Positions 7,881 through 21,889 of a stretch of DNA of 64,000 nucleotides are shown piece after piece. The stretch is from Microvelia longipes (lineage: Eukaryota; Arthropoda; Insecta; Hemiptera; Veliidae). The position numbers were made by a program, and so were the translations under genes. The notes under the pieces were generated by a model. That model worked only from the letters and a program-made list of their open reading frames with translations, did no database searches and was not told where the DNA came from. The stretch is taken from NCBI GenBank assembly GCA_018340805.1, contig JACMZG010001913.1, positions 1,971,254 to 2,035,253 on the forward strand, in the 5' to 3' direction. Every line of letters begins with the position of its first letter. The stretch's first letter is position 1.

Positions 7881-8203
7881 CATAGAGATATATTACTAGA
7901 AACGTATAGCCTATCTCAATACATTGAGAGGCCTCAAACATCATTTTGGGGCTCTCAGGAGCTCTAGTTAACCTTATTGAAACCTCCTCCGAGCTTAAGC
8001 TAAGGTTATAATAAATCAATTGGTTTTTTGTTTCCCGCACATCTCATGTATTTTTATATGCATTTTAAACGTTCTATAATATAAGTTACTGTAATTTTGT
8101 TTTGTTTATTTGATTATATTGGTAGTCAAAGGTAGAGTCAGGTTATTTTATCGATGTTTCAAAATTCAATCAATAGGGCCCCTCTAGTAATAATATCTCT
8201 ATG
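7881..8203. mobile_element. hAT-type MITE, copy 1 (family CATAGAGATAT)
   Basis: Ends CATAGAGATATATTACTAGA and, inverted, CATAGAGATATTATTACTAG. The interior carries GGGGCTCTCAGGAGCTCT and a TTATAATAAATCAATTG block shared with the copies at 14291, 18333, 18673, 25515 and 54494. At about 320 bp with no coding capacity it is a classic MITE. The family is assigned to hAT because the copy at 18673 has a perfect 8-bp target duplication. Confidence 0.85.
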
Positions 8204-8433
8204 ACGCGCTAATGATATGATAAAAAAATTATCAACCTTTTGTTTTCCCGCCATTGGTATTGCCAACCTTACTACTATCTCTTTGAATCATGAATAAATT
8301 CATGTGCAAAATCTTCAACCCATCACTCCGTGTTTCAGATAAATTTGGTTTCACCATGAGTTGTATGTTGACTTAGTTCTTGGAAGTCATTGACTAATAC
8401 AGCTAATTTTTCGACACCACTTTTTATTTATAG

Positions 8434-11293
<2,860 letters not shown>

Positions 11294-11539
11294 TCAAAGG
11301 ATCATCTCGCGTAGTGCTCAATCCCTAACAAAGTTTTGATGGAAGTTGAGTAACTAATACCTGTATCTGTTATCAACGTTTTAAATTGTAAAATATATCT
11401 AGGTTAAATTCCAACAGTGGTAAATAATTTATGTATATATTTTGTAACAAACTTGTCAACCAAATTTGGTGATGCCCAGAAAACGTGTGTAAATTTTCTG
11501 CTGGGTCAGACTTGGTAAATACACACCAGTCACTCACAA

Positions 11540-11552
11540 ATAATATATATAA

Positions 11553-11597
<45 letters not shown>

Positions 11598-11606
11598 TAT
11601 ATATAA
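11540..11606. repeat. (TA)n microsatellite
   Basis: About 65 bp of TA repeats a short way beyond the COX4 stop codon, in the probable 3' flank. Confidence 0.9.
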
Positions 11607-12239
11607 CCTATATGGGTCAGCAAGGGTCTGTTTCAATCTTGCTGAAAGGATTCTTTAACCTTCCACATCCGGTTACAAGTCCGTGGGTCAGAGCCCAACA
11701 TTTATCGTCGTCTGCAGCTTAGCATTCATATTAACATCTCCGTTTTCAAGTGCTTATTGGTCGCTGATCACCGAGTACTTAAAGTACTCGGATTGACTAA
11801 GGACTAGTTTAATTTGACTTAGATCACCAAAAAATAGTGAAAACGACACCCTACTTTATTTACGTTATTTTAATCTTAAGGACACTCTGAGTTGTAGACA
11901 ACTCCGTAACGAGTTTTTACGATTTTACGCTCAAAAAACATTGAAAAGGCACCGAGGGCACTTTACTTAATTTTTTTCCAACGTTATTTTGGTTTCCTGT
12001 TTCTTACCGGTGCAAAATTTTAACTCAATACTTCATTTTTTTCTGCTTTTAATGATTTCTTTTTTAAATCGTCTATGGGCTACCACGGAACTTTTTCTCA
12101 TCGCATCGAATTTACAACGCTCATCCTCCTCACTTCGGACTCGCTTCGCTCGACCTCAAAATATAAAAATCACCATATTTATTCTGCCTCATGTTTTCAC
12201 ACTCGCTTCGATGGTCTTCAGATAGTAAATACATTTGTT

Positions 12240-12560
12240 TTATTTCCAGCGATCTCCCATCCAGGCTCTGACAACGCCCGATGCTGCTAAACTTTTATGA
12301 TCCAATAAAAATCATAAATGTTCTGGTTCCATTTTCCAACGGAACCTAGTGCACTTATTCATTATTACGTAAAGGTATTCACTTAAAATTAATTTAAACT
12401 TAATTTGATTATTTGCGACTTTATACTATTTTTTTAAGAAACCACAAGTACACCCACATACAGACAGACCACTTTGTGAAAACCATTCAGGGGGAGTTAA
12501 AACACCTGAAACGGATAACTCCGGTGACATTCCGGTTACGGAGTTGCAGTCCGAAGACGA
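12240..12560 (-). mobile_element. dispersed repeat with a 5S rRNA-like module, copy 2
   Basis: On the minus strand 12300-12245 contains AAGTTTAGCAGCATCGGGCG and CCTGGATGGGAGATC, closer to 5S rRNA than copy 1. The flanking body (CACCTGAAACGGATAACTCC on the plus strand) matches copy 1. It abuts the retroposon at 12593. Confidence 0.65.
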
Positions 12561-12592
12561 GAAAAAGTTATAAATTAAGTAACTCTAGTACT

Positions 12593-13396
12593 AAAGTCAC
12601 CCGTGGTGTAGTGGTTAAGGTAAGCGGCGCAATACACAGATTGAATGGACTTTAAGCTTCCGAGATTATTTAGTGCTTGGGATCAATCCCAGCACGGGCC
12701 TCTGGAATTTTAATGAGAGGGGTACAAATTCTGCGTACCCCGTCCTTTAGAAGGGACGTAAAGCCGGTGGTCGCGAGCCTGTGCGTTGTCAAGTACTCGT
12801 TTAAGATGCTTTACCCTAAATGAAACTGGGTATTAGTAGATTCGTTATAATACTATAGGGTGGTGAAGTGGTTAAATGGACTTTAAACTTCCAAGTTTAT
12901 TTAGTCATGGGTTCAATCCCAGCACGGGCCTCTAGGAATTTTATGAAAGGGATAAAAATTCTTTGTACCACGTCTTTCAGAAGGGACGTAAAGCCGGTGG
13001 TCTCGAGCCTGTGCGTTGTCAGGTACTCGTTAAAGATCCCTTACCCTAAATGAAACTGGGTATAGGCAAAATTTAGAACCCTCTTAGTAGATTTATTATA
13101 CTATAGTGTGTCTACCTTGTAGTTTAAAGTGTGTGGAGGTTTGGTTTAACAGCGAGGGTTTTTTTTGGTTTAACTAGTTTCACTAGACTATAAGAGTCAG
13201 TGAAAATATGTATGATTCCTTGAAAAAATTATGAGAGGAACCAAAGAAATCCACGGCTCTTCTGTCTAGATTAGATGAAATATACCTTCACTTGAAATTT
13301 AAAGGAGTAGAACACTTTCTTAGGGAGCTGGCAAAAGGGGCCCAATAACGTGGCCTACTTGCCTCGTAGTTACTACCACTCCCCCCATATTACTAC
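12593..13396 (+). mobile_element. complete 804-bp tRNA-derived retroposon with a duplicated head
   Basis: Flanked by a perfect 13-bp duplication TAACTCTAGTACT (12580-12592 and 13397-13409). It has two tandem tRNA-like heads: box A GTGGTGTAGTGG with box B GGATCAATCC near 12603-12690, and GTGGTGAAGTGG with GGTTCAATCC near 12860-12919. Each is followed by CAGCACGGGCCTCT and GGGACGTAAAGCCGGTGG. A shared body then runs to a TAC-repeat tail. The copy at 31215-31764 has a single head, so this one is a head dimer. Tail and duplication indicate LINE-driven insertion. It lies between the two COX4 genes. Confidence 0.85.
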
Positions 13397-13628
13397 TAAC
13401 TCTAGTACTGCTTAGGTTATGAAGATTAAACCGGAAACAATAAACAAGAAACTGATTGTTCTTGAAAGCATGCTCTTCAAGAAAATTCGCACGTTTGCGC
13501 CAGAATTATTTATGATTTTTGAAATGAATAAGTATTTGTGATTTAAAGAGGGTTATGTCGGACCCAATTGGTACACTCATAACGATGAATTTGACAGTCT
13601 CCTTTATATTATGCTTAGAATAATACTA

Positions 13629-14133
13629 TATATAGAAGGAGCAAAGGGCCGTAAACACAATGTAATTCCACTGATAACACGAAAGCCGGTTGACTGGAGC
13701 ACCTAAGTAATGCTGCCAAACTGACAACAAAACATTATTTTAAATATTTGTCATAAATATCTATTAATGAAGAAAGATCGTTAAAAGCAAATATAATAAC
13801 TTAAAATACCTGCTGAGTATTTAATAAAACTGGTCTTAGATGGCAAAAGGGTGGCGGAATACAAGAATCTACATTTAGTTGACGAGGACTTTTATTATAT
13901 ATAATTTTAATAAATACGTTAAACTACAATTTAAAATGCATAAATATTGTAATGCACCGATATTTATATTAGTATTTTATGAATAATCAATCATTAATTA
14001 ATAATAGAACATAATAATTCAGCAACCGGAAGTATTGCCAACTTTTTTAGAAAATTGTATATTGTTAGGTGGCAGCATTACTTAGGTGCACCAGTAACCG
14101 GCTTTCGTGTTATCAGTAGTGCTCCTTCTATAT
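13629..14133. mobile_element. MITE with TATAGAAGGAGC ends
   Basis: The left block with AAGCCGGTTGACTGGAGCAC and the right block with GTGCACCAGTAACCGGCTTT are inverted copies extending over 70-90 bp to ends TATATAGAAGGAGCA. The loop is AT-rich with no ORF. Related half-copies lie at 26575-26705 and 30325-30420. Confidence 0.75.
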
Positions 14134-14164
14134 AGTATATTCTATGATATTATGTTTGTAATAT

Positions 14165-14815
14165 CATAGACATATTATTACTAGAGAGACTCAATCGCTT
14201 AAATTTTAAAATCGAAGTAGTAACTAAAACACCTTTAATAATTTAATCAGATAAACTGTTCATAATACAGTACAGTAATACTGGTACAATCATAGAGTTA
14301 TATACTAGAGGGAGCATAGCCTATCTTTATACATTGAGAGGCCTGAAACATTTTTTTGGGGCTCTCAGGGGCTCTGTTTAACTTCATTGATACCTCCAAG
14401 AGTGAGTTAAGGTTATAATAAATCAATTGTTTTCGTTTTCCCGCACATTGTTTGTGTTGTGATTTGTATTTTAAACATTCTACTATATAATTTACTGATT
14501 TTGTTCTGTTTATTTGATTATAATGATATCAAATGTGTTCAGATTACATTTTCGATGTTTCAAAATTCAATCAATAGGGCCCCTCTAGAAATATATCTCT
14601 ATGGGTATAATACATCGTTTAAAATACAAAACGAACCTCACCCAATCAGCGATAAGCTGAATAATTCATTTATTATAACTTTATCACAGTCTTTTCCATA
14701 GAGCCTTAAAAAGATTACGTTGTATTAAGATAGTTCTCAATAGATTGAGATAATGTAATGAGATGTTCTTAATGTATTGAAATAGGGTATGCCTTCTCTA
14801 GTCATATATCTCTGT
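14165..14815. mobile_element. hAT-type MITE interrupted by another copy of the same family
   Basis: The left half (14165-14290) starts CATAGACATATTATTACTAG and the right half (14604-14815) ends TAGTCATATATCTCTGTG. The two halves join exactly at the 8-bp duplication flanking the inner copy at 14291-14603. Both halves match 18333-18641, but more distantly than the inner copy does, so this is an older insertion. Confidence 0.8.
14291..14603. mobile_element. hAT-type MITE, copy nested in an older copy
   Basis: Ends CATAGAGTTATATACTAGAG and, inverted, CATAGAGATATATTTCTAGA, flanked by GGTACAAT (14283-14290) and GGTATAAT (14604-14611), an 8-bp duplication with one change. The interior matches 7881-8203. 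Confidence 0.87.
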
Positions 14816-15199
14816 GAAAAAAATAAAATGTTTATTAACTCAATATGGTAACCATGGAGATAATATTATACATCTCAAAAATCTGTCACATTAATTAAAA
14901 AAATTGAGTAGCGAAGCGGATTGTCGATTGACAGGATTAGTCAGGACTTCCTTCTGAGAAAGAAATTAATTAAGGAACTCAATAAAGGTAAGTTTCTTTT
15001 AATTAAGTGTAGGTTGAGAGAAAGGTAAGCTCTGTTTCTGAAAAGTCTTAAAGGGAAAGATTTTACGGCTCCTCATTTAACAAGTCGCTACGCCAGTATT
15101 TTTAAAGAATGATATTTCATAAAAGCAGATCTTAGGAGGGTGTTCGTGAAATTTTTTCCGCTACGATTTTTTTCGTAGTTAAGAAAAAAATTAGAAACA

Positions 15200-15340
15200 C
15201 AAATGAATCTTTAGAGGTTTTTACAAAGTTGTATATCTGTATAGGTGTAAGTGTGTGGGTGTGGGTGTAGCTCCCTATGTATTTATGCTAGAGAGTTGCA
15301 TCTGTGTTCAAAAATCAGTCTGTAGGTGTGTTAGTAATAC
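15200..15340 (+). repeat. fragment of the 5S-associated dispersed repeat
   Basis: Contains TACAAAGTTGTATATCTGTA, GTGTGGGTGTG and ATGCTAGAGAGTTG, blocks also seen (inverted) in 10560-10690. Truncated, with no 5S-like box. Confidence 0.45.
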
Positions 15341-15344
15341 TATA

Positions 15345-15718
15345 TAGGGAGAGGTGAGAGGTGATATAGGGAAAGGTGGGATATATAGATATATAGAGGT
15401 GAGAGGTGATATAGGGAGAGGTGGGATACATAGATATATAGAGGTGAGAGATGATATAGGGAGAGGGGAGATTATATAGATATATAGAGGTGAGGGGTGA
15501 TGTAGGGAGAGGTGAGATTATATAGATATATAAAGGTGAGAGGTGATATAGGGAGAGGTGAGATTATATAGATATATAGAGGTGAGAGGTGATATAGGGA
15601 GAGGTGATATAGGGAGAGGTGATATAGGGAGAGGTGAGATACATAGATATATAGAGGTGAGAGGTGATATAGGGAGAGATGGGATATATATAGAGGTGAG
15701 AGGTGATATAGGGAGACG
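15345..15718 (+). repeat. minisatellite GAGGTGAGAGGTGATATAGG
   Basis: About 370 bp of a ~58-bp unit (AGAGGTGAGAGGTGATATAG followed by GGAGAGGTG and a TATAGATATA stretch), six copies, with an internal GGTGATATAGGGAGA triplication near 15588-15630. ORFs inside are artefacts. Confidence 0.92.
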
Positions 15719-15907
15719 TTTTTTTGTAAAAAAAATCTCTATACCAAATCATTTTGGTGTTGAAAATGATTTACAAAAACATCGAAGCTAAATCGTTAGC
15801 TGTTGTGATGTATTGTGCAAAAACATCTCAGTGTGATGTATATGTAAAACCATTCGACACCAAACGAATTTGATGCTGTAAATGAGTTTACAAAAACATT
15901 TCTAAGA

Positions 15908-16070
15908 CAGCTGCCATAATGCGGCCATTTTGTTTTACCCTAGTAAATGTAAACAAACTATATACGGTACTCAACATTTTTATTTTTATTGCATTTATTA
16001 GAACAGTTTAGTTTGAAATGTTAATAATTTGTGTAAGAAATACATTTTGCCACATCTAATAGTGGTTTAA
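15908..16070 (+). repeat. dispersed repeat, shared with 37330-37475
   Basis: The blocks GGTACTCAACATTTTTATTT and TTTGTGTAAGAAATACATTT recur in the same order and strand at 37379-37465. No coding potential. Class unknown. Confidence 0.65.
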
Positions 16071-16930
16071 GTCCGAATCTTTAAATACTAAGTTAGTTTA
16101 AATTACTTAAAACGAGCGGCTAATTAAACTTTTTGTTTTCGTGTGCACTACTTAACTTAGTTCATTTTTGCAAATGATATTTGTTTGTCCCCTTCAAATA
16201 TATATTGTAATTATTAATTTAACAAATTTAATCTATTTTTTTTTAATGCAATGAAAGCAATCGTAATTTTAAGGCAATACACTGTCGTCTGCATTTTCTT
16301 CAAAATCTTAATAAAAACATGTGATTTACCTTTACTATAGTTTCTCTTTTTCTTTAACTAAATTATTATAACAATTATTTAACAGAATTTAATTCAAAAT
16401 CATTAAATTATCACGTACATATCAAAGTACGAAAACACGATAAAATACTCATCTAATGTTATCAGGGTTGCCAATAAGATTAAATAAAAAACCCTAAATC
16501 CGAAAAGGCGCATGCGCAGTTATTTTAATTTTAGCTATTTTTTATTTTTGAGCCAGCTATCAGCTGATCGGGCAGGTCTGAATTTTTTTACATGTGTCAG
16601 TATAGGATTTTCCCAACTTGGTTTATTTAATTTAATATATTATATTACTTTAGTCAGGGGGCTATTTCTGTAAATCTTTCGAAACATTTGAAGAAAACAG
16701 GTCTCAGACTCAGAGAGTTTTTTCTATGAGCAAAGAGTTAACATTTATTATGAAAAAAATTGAGTGTAAATGATTTGACCAAGCAGTGTCAGGATACTGT
16801 TTCTTTAAAGCTTTTTAACATTATTTTTGAGCGCGTAAGATTTAAGAAAGAAGATTTAAGGTCCAAGGGGGCTGAATTTTTCAGTGACACATTTTCATGT
16901 AAAACTATTTTACTACTTTATCTACTCAAA
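16071..16930. other. unassigned AT-rich intergenic DNA
   Basis: Nothing beyond short homopolymers and weak ORFs was seen in the ~860 bp before the 26-bp satellite. Confidence 0.55.
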
Positions 16931-16934
16931 ACGT

Positions 16935-17545
16935 ATCTCTTAAGAGATTACTACGTTCATCTCTAACTAAGAGATTACTACATTCATCTCCAACTAAGAG
17001 ATTACTACGTTCATCTCTAACCAAGAGATTACTACGTTTATCTCTAACTAAGAGATCACTACGTTCATCTCTAACTAAGAGATTACTACGTTCATCTCTA
17101 ACTAAGAGATTACTGCGTTTATCTCCAACTAAGAGATTACTACGTTCATCTCTAACTAAAGAGATCACTACGTTCATCCCTAACTAAGAGATTACTACGT
17201 TCATCTCCAACTAGAGATTACTACGTTCATCTCTAACAAGAGATACTATTCTACTAAGAGATTTACTACGTTCTCTAACTAAGAGATTACTACGTTATCT
17301 CTAACTAAGAGTCACTACGTTCATCTCTAACTAAGAGATTACTACGTTCATCTCTAACTAAGAGATTACTGCGTTTATCTCCAACTAAGAGATTACTACG
17401 TTCATCTCTAACTAAGAGATCACTACGTTCATCCCTAACTAAGAGATTACTACGTTCATCTCCAACTAGGAGATTACTACGTTCATCTCTAACTAAGAAA
17501 TCACTATGTTCATCTCTAATTAAGAGATCACTACGTGATCTCTTT
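16935..17545 (+). repeat. 26-bp tandem repeat, about 23 copies
   Basis: Unit ACTAAGAGATTACTACGTTC plus ATCTCT, repeated for ~610 bp with scattered changes and a disturbed stretch near 17215-17320. Each unit contains AGAGAT and ATCTCT, so each can form a 6-bp hairpin around the ACTACGT loop. The open frame on the minus strand across it is just the unit translated repeatedly. Confidence 0.95.
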
Positions 17546-18175
17546 AAGTGAATGAAATCTTATTTAGGCTCAGTCATAAATAAATTCCTACGAAATGAAA
17601 ATTTAACTTTACAGACAAGTTGATGAATTCCATTTTTTAAATAGCCATTTAATTCAATAAAATCTATCATTGTCTACTTGAAGGTTTTTTTCTCTATTCC
17701 TTATCTAAACCCCATTACTTTAAAAATTACATTACTTATTCAAATTGTATTCCAGTTGGGAGCCCCTATCCAGAATACCCACCCTCTGAAGGAAGCTTTT
17801 CGGCCTTCTCTAAATCTCCATTAACTCTTTGAATACGCCGTTAACAATGGAAATCAGAGGAAAAAATAGGAAAGGATTAGAGGAGTAATACTTATCATTT
17901 TCTATAAACTTTATGCCTACCATTGTACTACTGAAGAGTATTGATCTAGATAAATAGGTACTTAACTTTTACCTGGTTCCTTTCAACTGTTCACTATTTG
18001 TTTCAATTCAATTACTAGAGCTTAAAAGACGTTTTAAAAGCAATTCGAATCAAATAAAATTACCTCATCAATTTAGAGTGTCTGACTTAAAATGAAACAG
18101 CAGACTTAAATAATGTATATTTAGAATAAAAGTGCCAATTTTTAATTTTCCTCATTTATATCGGAGGTTTATTGG
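17546..18175. other. unassigned AT-rich intergenic DNA
   Basis: No gene or repeat recognised. Confidence 0.55.
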
Positions 18176-18179
18176 AAAA

Positions 18180-18330
18180 GTATTGTGTTGGCAAAATAAT
18201 CCGTAACCGGGAACCAGAATTATACGTTTCAGATGTTTTTAAGACCTCCTACATGGTTTTTACCAAAGTTGTCTGTTTGTGTATTTGATTTGACCTTAAA
18301 AATCAATCTTTAGGTTTTTTGGCACCTATA
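18180..18330 (+). repeat. fragment of the 5S-associated dispersed repeat
   Basis: AATCCGTAACCGGGAACCAG, CGTTTCAGATGTTTTTAAGA and AAAGTTGTCTGT match, on the opposite strand, the high-coordinate end of the repeats at 10258 and 12240. It is cut at 18330 by the next MITE. Confidence 0.55.
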
Positions 18331-18332
18331 TA

Positions 18333-18641
18333 CATAGAAATATTATTACTAGAGAGGCCCTATTGGATGAATTTTGAATCATCGAAATAGTAACTGACCA
18401 CCTTCGCTAAAAATATAATCAAATAATCAGTACAAAATTACAGTAACTTATATAGAAGAACGTTAAAAATACAAAACACAAACAATGTGCGGCAAGCCGA
18501 AAAAACTGATTTGTTATAACCTTAACTCACTCTTGAGGGGTTTCAATGAGGTTACACAGAGCCCCTGAGAGCCCAAAACCGATGTTTCAGGCCTCTCAAT
18601 GTATTAAGATAGGCTATGCCCCTCTAGTATATATCTCTATG
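18333..18641. mobile_element. hAT-type MITE, copy 3
   Basis: Starts CATAGAAATATTATTACTAG and ends CTAGTATATATCTCTATG. The interior has TAACCTTAACTCACTCTTGA and GGTTTCAATGAGGTTACACA, in the opposite orientation to 7881-8203. Confidence 0.85.
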
Positions 18642-18672
18642 CTATAAGACTAAATTTGCACATTTAGTCATA

Positions 18673-18957
18673 CATAGATCTAGAGGTTGAATTTTGAAAC
18701 ATCGAAAAAATAACCTGACCCCTTCGACTATTTATAAACAAAACAGAACAAAATTACAGTAAATTATACAGTAGGACTTTTAAAATACAATTCAAAACAC
18801 AAAACAATTTAAGAAGCCAAAAAAAAAAATGATTTATAACCTTAACTCACTCTTGGAAGTGAGGTTTCAATGAGGTTACACAGAGCCCCAAAATGACGTT
18901 TCAGGCCTCCTTAAAGTATTGAGATAGATTATGCCCGCTCTAGTATATATCTCTATG
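18673..18957. mobile_element. hAT-type MITE, copy 4, with perfect 8-bp target duplication
   Basis: Starts CATAGATCTAGAGG and ends CTAGTATATATCTCTATG, flanked on both sides by TAGTCATA (18665-18672 and 18958-18965). It is 285 bp and lies 31 bp after copy 3. The exact 8-bp duplication is the main reason for placing the family in the hAT superfamily. Confidence 0.9.
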
Positions 18958-18965
18958 TAGTCATA

Positions 18966-20146
18966 TAAAAGACCAACATGTGAGCCAAGTTAAATCTCAT
19001 TACCAGCATTAGTTATCATTTTTGATGCAATGCTTTCAACCAATTATTTGGATTTTTTAGAGGGAGGGTACTATTACCTACAGTCGCGTTTTTTTAAACC
19101 CTTACTGCGAGACAACGAGAAAGAGTATATTATGTTGCAAGACAGTGAAGGTCTTTTTTCCATGGCGACTATATTAACTATCCAGCGAAGGGAGACAGTA
19201 AAAGGAGCCTAGGTAAAAAAAGTCATTCCCAGTCAAGTAGCATATACTATTTTTTTCGGGCGTAGAAATAGTTAACAACTGTTTAGAAGAAAAACAGTAT
19301 AATGTATAAAGATGTCGGAACACATCTTTCAATCGCCTCGTTGGCCACAAGTTTCAATTCTCTCGGCGTATTATCAATGTCTGAATCACTATTCATGATT
19401 ATTGGATAGTAATGATTATTAATTGATAATAAATAATTAATAACTCATTTTCCGAAAATAACAAATTTTCGTCAACAAAAACTTGGATTATTTATTTGAT
19501 AAGAGAAGAACAAGGAAGGTTATATCATAACCTTGTAGTAAACCTCTAGCGTCCATCTAGTGGACATTTTAGGAACTTCTCCATCGACAGTTATGCAGTT
19601 TTTTACAGTTGCCGACAGGAAAAAAACTAGGAAACAGTCGCAGACGGTAAAAAAAACATTCACCTACTTTTTTGACGAGCCGTGTGAAAAAAAACTAAAT
19701 TTTAATTACTATTAGGAAAAGAAACGACTTTAATTCTACAATGTTTTTCATAAATTTATAAAATACAGTTTTATAAATTTTAATTTTTTCTCCAAAATTG
19801 CCTCAATAAAAGTCTTCATTGCCCCCATGGGGGCGATATCTCCCACACTGAGAACCACGGGTATTTAAGGCAAGGTCCTATTCAGCTTCCTAGATTGAGG
19901 TGCCCTCAACATGATACATTCAAGAACATTGAGATGGCGTATTACTTACATTTACGTATTACTATTTAGCTGGCAGGTTTGTGCCATGTTAGGCAGGTTT
20001 GTGCCATGGCAGACATACTATTTTTTATGGTAGCTCACCTATTCGGAAGGAAACTAATTTTCCTATTCGGGAAAATAAAAAACCGCCGTAGTCCACTCAA
20101 TTATTTCTAGATGAGCCTAGAGGAATTATAAGACAATTCATTTCAG
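18966..20146. other. upstream region of the COX4-like gene
   Basis: About 1.2 kb with no clear exon. The stretch before 20147 holds a tandem GGCAGGTTTGTGCCATG pair (19972-20008). A TTTCAG directly before the start codon could be a splice acceptor, leaving room for a non-coding first exon. No promoter can be assigned. Confidence 0.4.
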
Positions 20147-20353
20147 ATGAATTTGATGCTGAGGATTCTACCCAGTTACTCATCCATCCGATCTTTGTCT
20201 CTAACTTCCACGAAGAGTAACATTGAAATCATGAAATTGATAGGCAATAGAGAGATAGTTGGGTTCGGCCCGAACGGTAAGCCTATGTACGAAGACTCCG
20301 TCACGTTTCCATACCCGGCAATTAGGTTCAAGGAAATAACTCCCCCACTAAAG
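20147..20353 (+). CDS. COX4L: COX4-like exon 1 (targeting peptide and N-terminal domain)
   Basis: 69 codons, ending ...PPLK before donor GTAAGC in phase 0. Contains the GNREIVGFGPNG motif expected just after the targeting peptide. Confidence 0.92.
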
Positions 20354-20479
20354 GTAAGCACGCCATACATTAGAACATGGGTATCTATGTAAGCTAGAAA
20401 TACATGAAGGTAATATGTAACAACTAGGGCCGAGTTTATTAGAGTTTAGAGAAAGGGTTTTTTAGAAGAAGGGGAAAGA

Positions 20480-20532
<53 letters not shown>

Positions 20533-21835
20533 TAGCGTTGAGCCGAAACCGGCCCAAGAATATTCATATTCAACAGCAAGTATCGACGATAGCTGATTTT
20601 TCAATTGCTTCTTTAACTTGCGATAAATACAATCTCGTTACTTTATTTAAAGTCTTTAGATCGGGCTGAAATTGTTTACACATGCACTACTACGTGTGGT
20701 TAACAAAAATACAAAGTAACATTTCATTGTCAGCATTACTTCCGGTAATATTGATTGACATATAATAAATCACAAACGAATCTTGTTTTTCGAATAATAC
20801 ATTTGAAAATTCGCTTATATCCAGGCAGTATGCCAGTCATATCATGGGACAGGACATCCATGTGGCCGCGAAGAAAACCCCAACGTGACCACCGCAGCGG
20901 CCAAGACAACAAGGCATCTTGTTTTTAATTTAAATAAAAAGAGGAAGATAACATAATCTTACATGTAGATCTACAAAATAGCACTCTTATTTGATAAAAT
21001 TTATTTTTAGGGTTTCAAAGATAATCTTCAAAACCCTTACACTTTCTGTCGAGCGTCTGTCTCTCCGATTTCACACTTCCAAAACTACGATAGGCAGTTG
21101 AACTTTAGCACACAGGCATAACTATTTTATCCAAGAACAAGAAAAATATAGCCAACTATTAGGCATGCGCATTTGTCGATTTGTAAGCGAATGCGCATTT
21201 TCTCAAAAAAATTTTTTTTTTAATAAATAGTGAGGGGTATCAAATTGTAGGTATAGATACGTAAAACACAAATATGCATCGCTTTTTGTGAAAAGGGGGC
21301 AGAGAGTAAAAAAAAAAAATAGAGAACCACAGCTACATACATCCCTAATCCACCCTTTAGTAGTATAAGTCTCTTAGCTTCCTATAATACCTGCGTTTTA
21401 AATAAGAAAAACTAAAAAATGGAACTACTGTATTGAGTTTCCAGCTGTCCTCATTCAAATTATATTTTACTCTACCAATACTTTTCCCTGTTTTTGTAGG
21501 CCATCAAAGAAAAAGAGCGTGGGGACTGGAAATCGCTAACCCATACTGAGAAAAAATGCCTCTACAGAATGAGCTTCTGTCAGACCCTGGAGGAATGCAA
21601 CGCTTTCACCGGTGAAATTAAATCCATCGTAGGGCTCTCGTTAGTTTTAATAAACACAGCTGTGCTCTTCTATATGTTAGTCCATTATATGAGTTAGTAC
21701 CTTATAACTAAATATGAATCATATAAATTAGTATTAACTATTTTTTAGCGAATTTACGAAGAAAAACTGAGCTTACGAGGTTGGGGTCAAGCAGGGGAGA
21801 AATAACCACTGATTAGATATATTATATATATATAT

Positions 21836-21889
<54 letters not shown>

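Noticed and set aside
6540..8433. First coding exon of COX4
   Set aside because: I looked for the GNREIVGFGPNG-type segment and a phase-0 donor in all three plus-strand frames and found none, so exon 1 is placed outside the window.
12593..12930. Functional tRNA genes
   Set aside because: Box A and box B are present, but the cloverleaf stems do not form and the sequence is part of a repeated retroposon with target duplications.
16926..17177. 83-codon ORF with repeated RDERSNLLV
   Set aside because: Translation of the 26-bp satellite; it opens and closes as copies change length.
16935..17545. CRISPR-like array
   Set aside because: Units are contiguous with no unique spacers, and the genome is eukaryotic.
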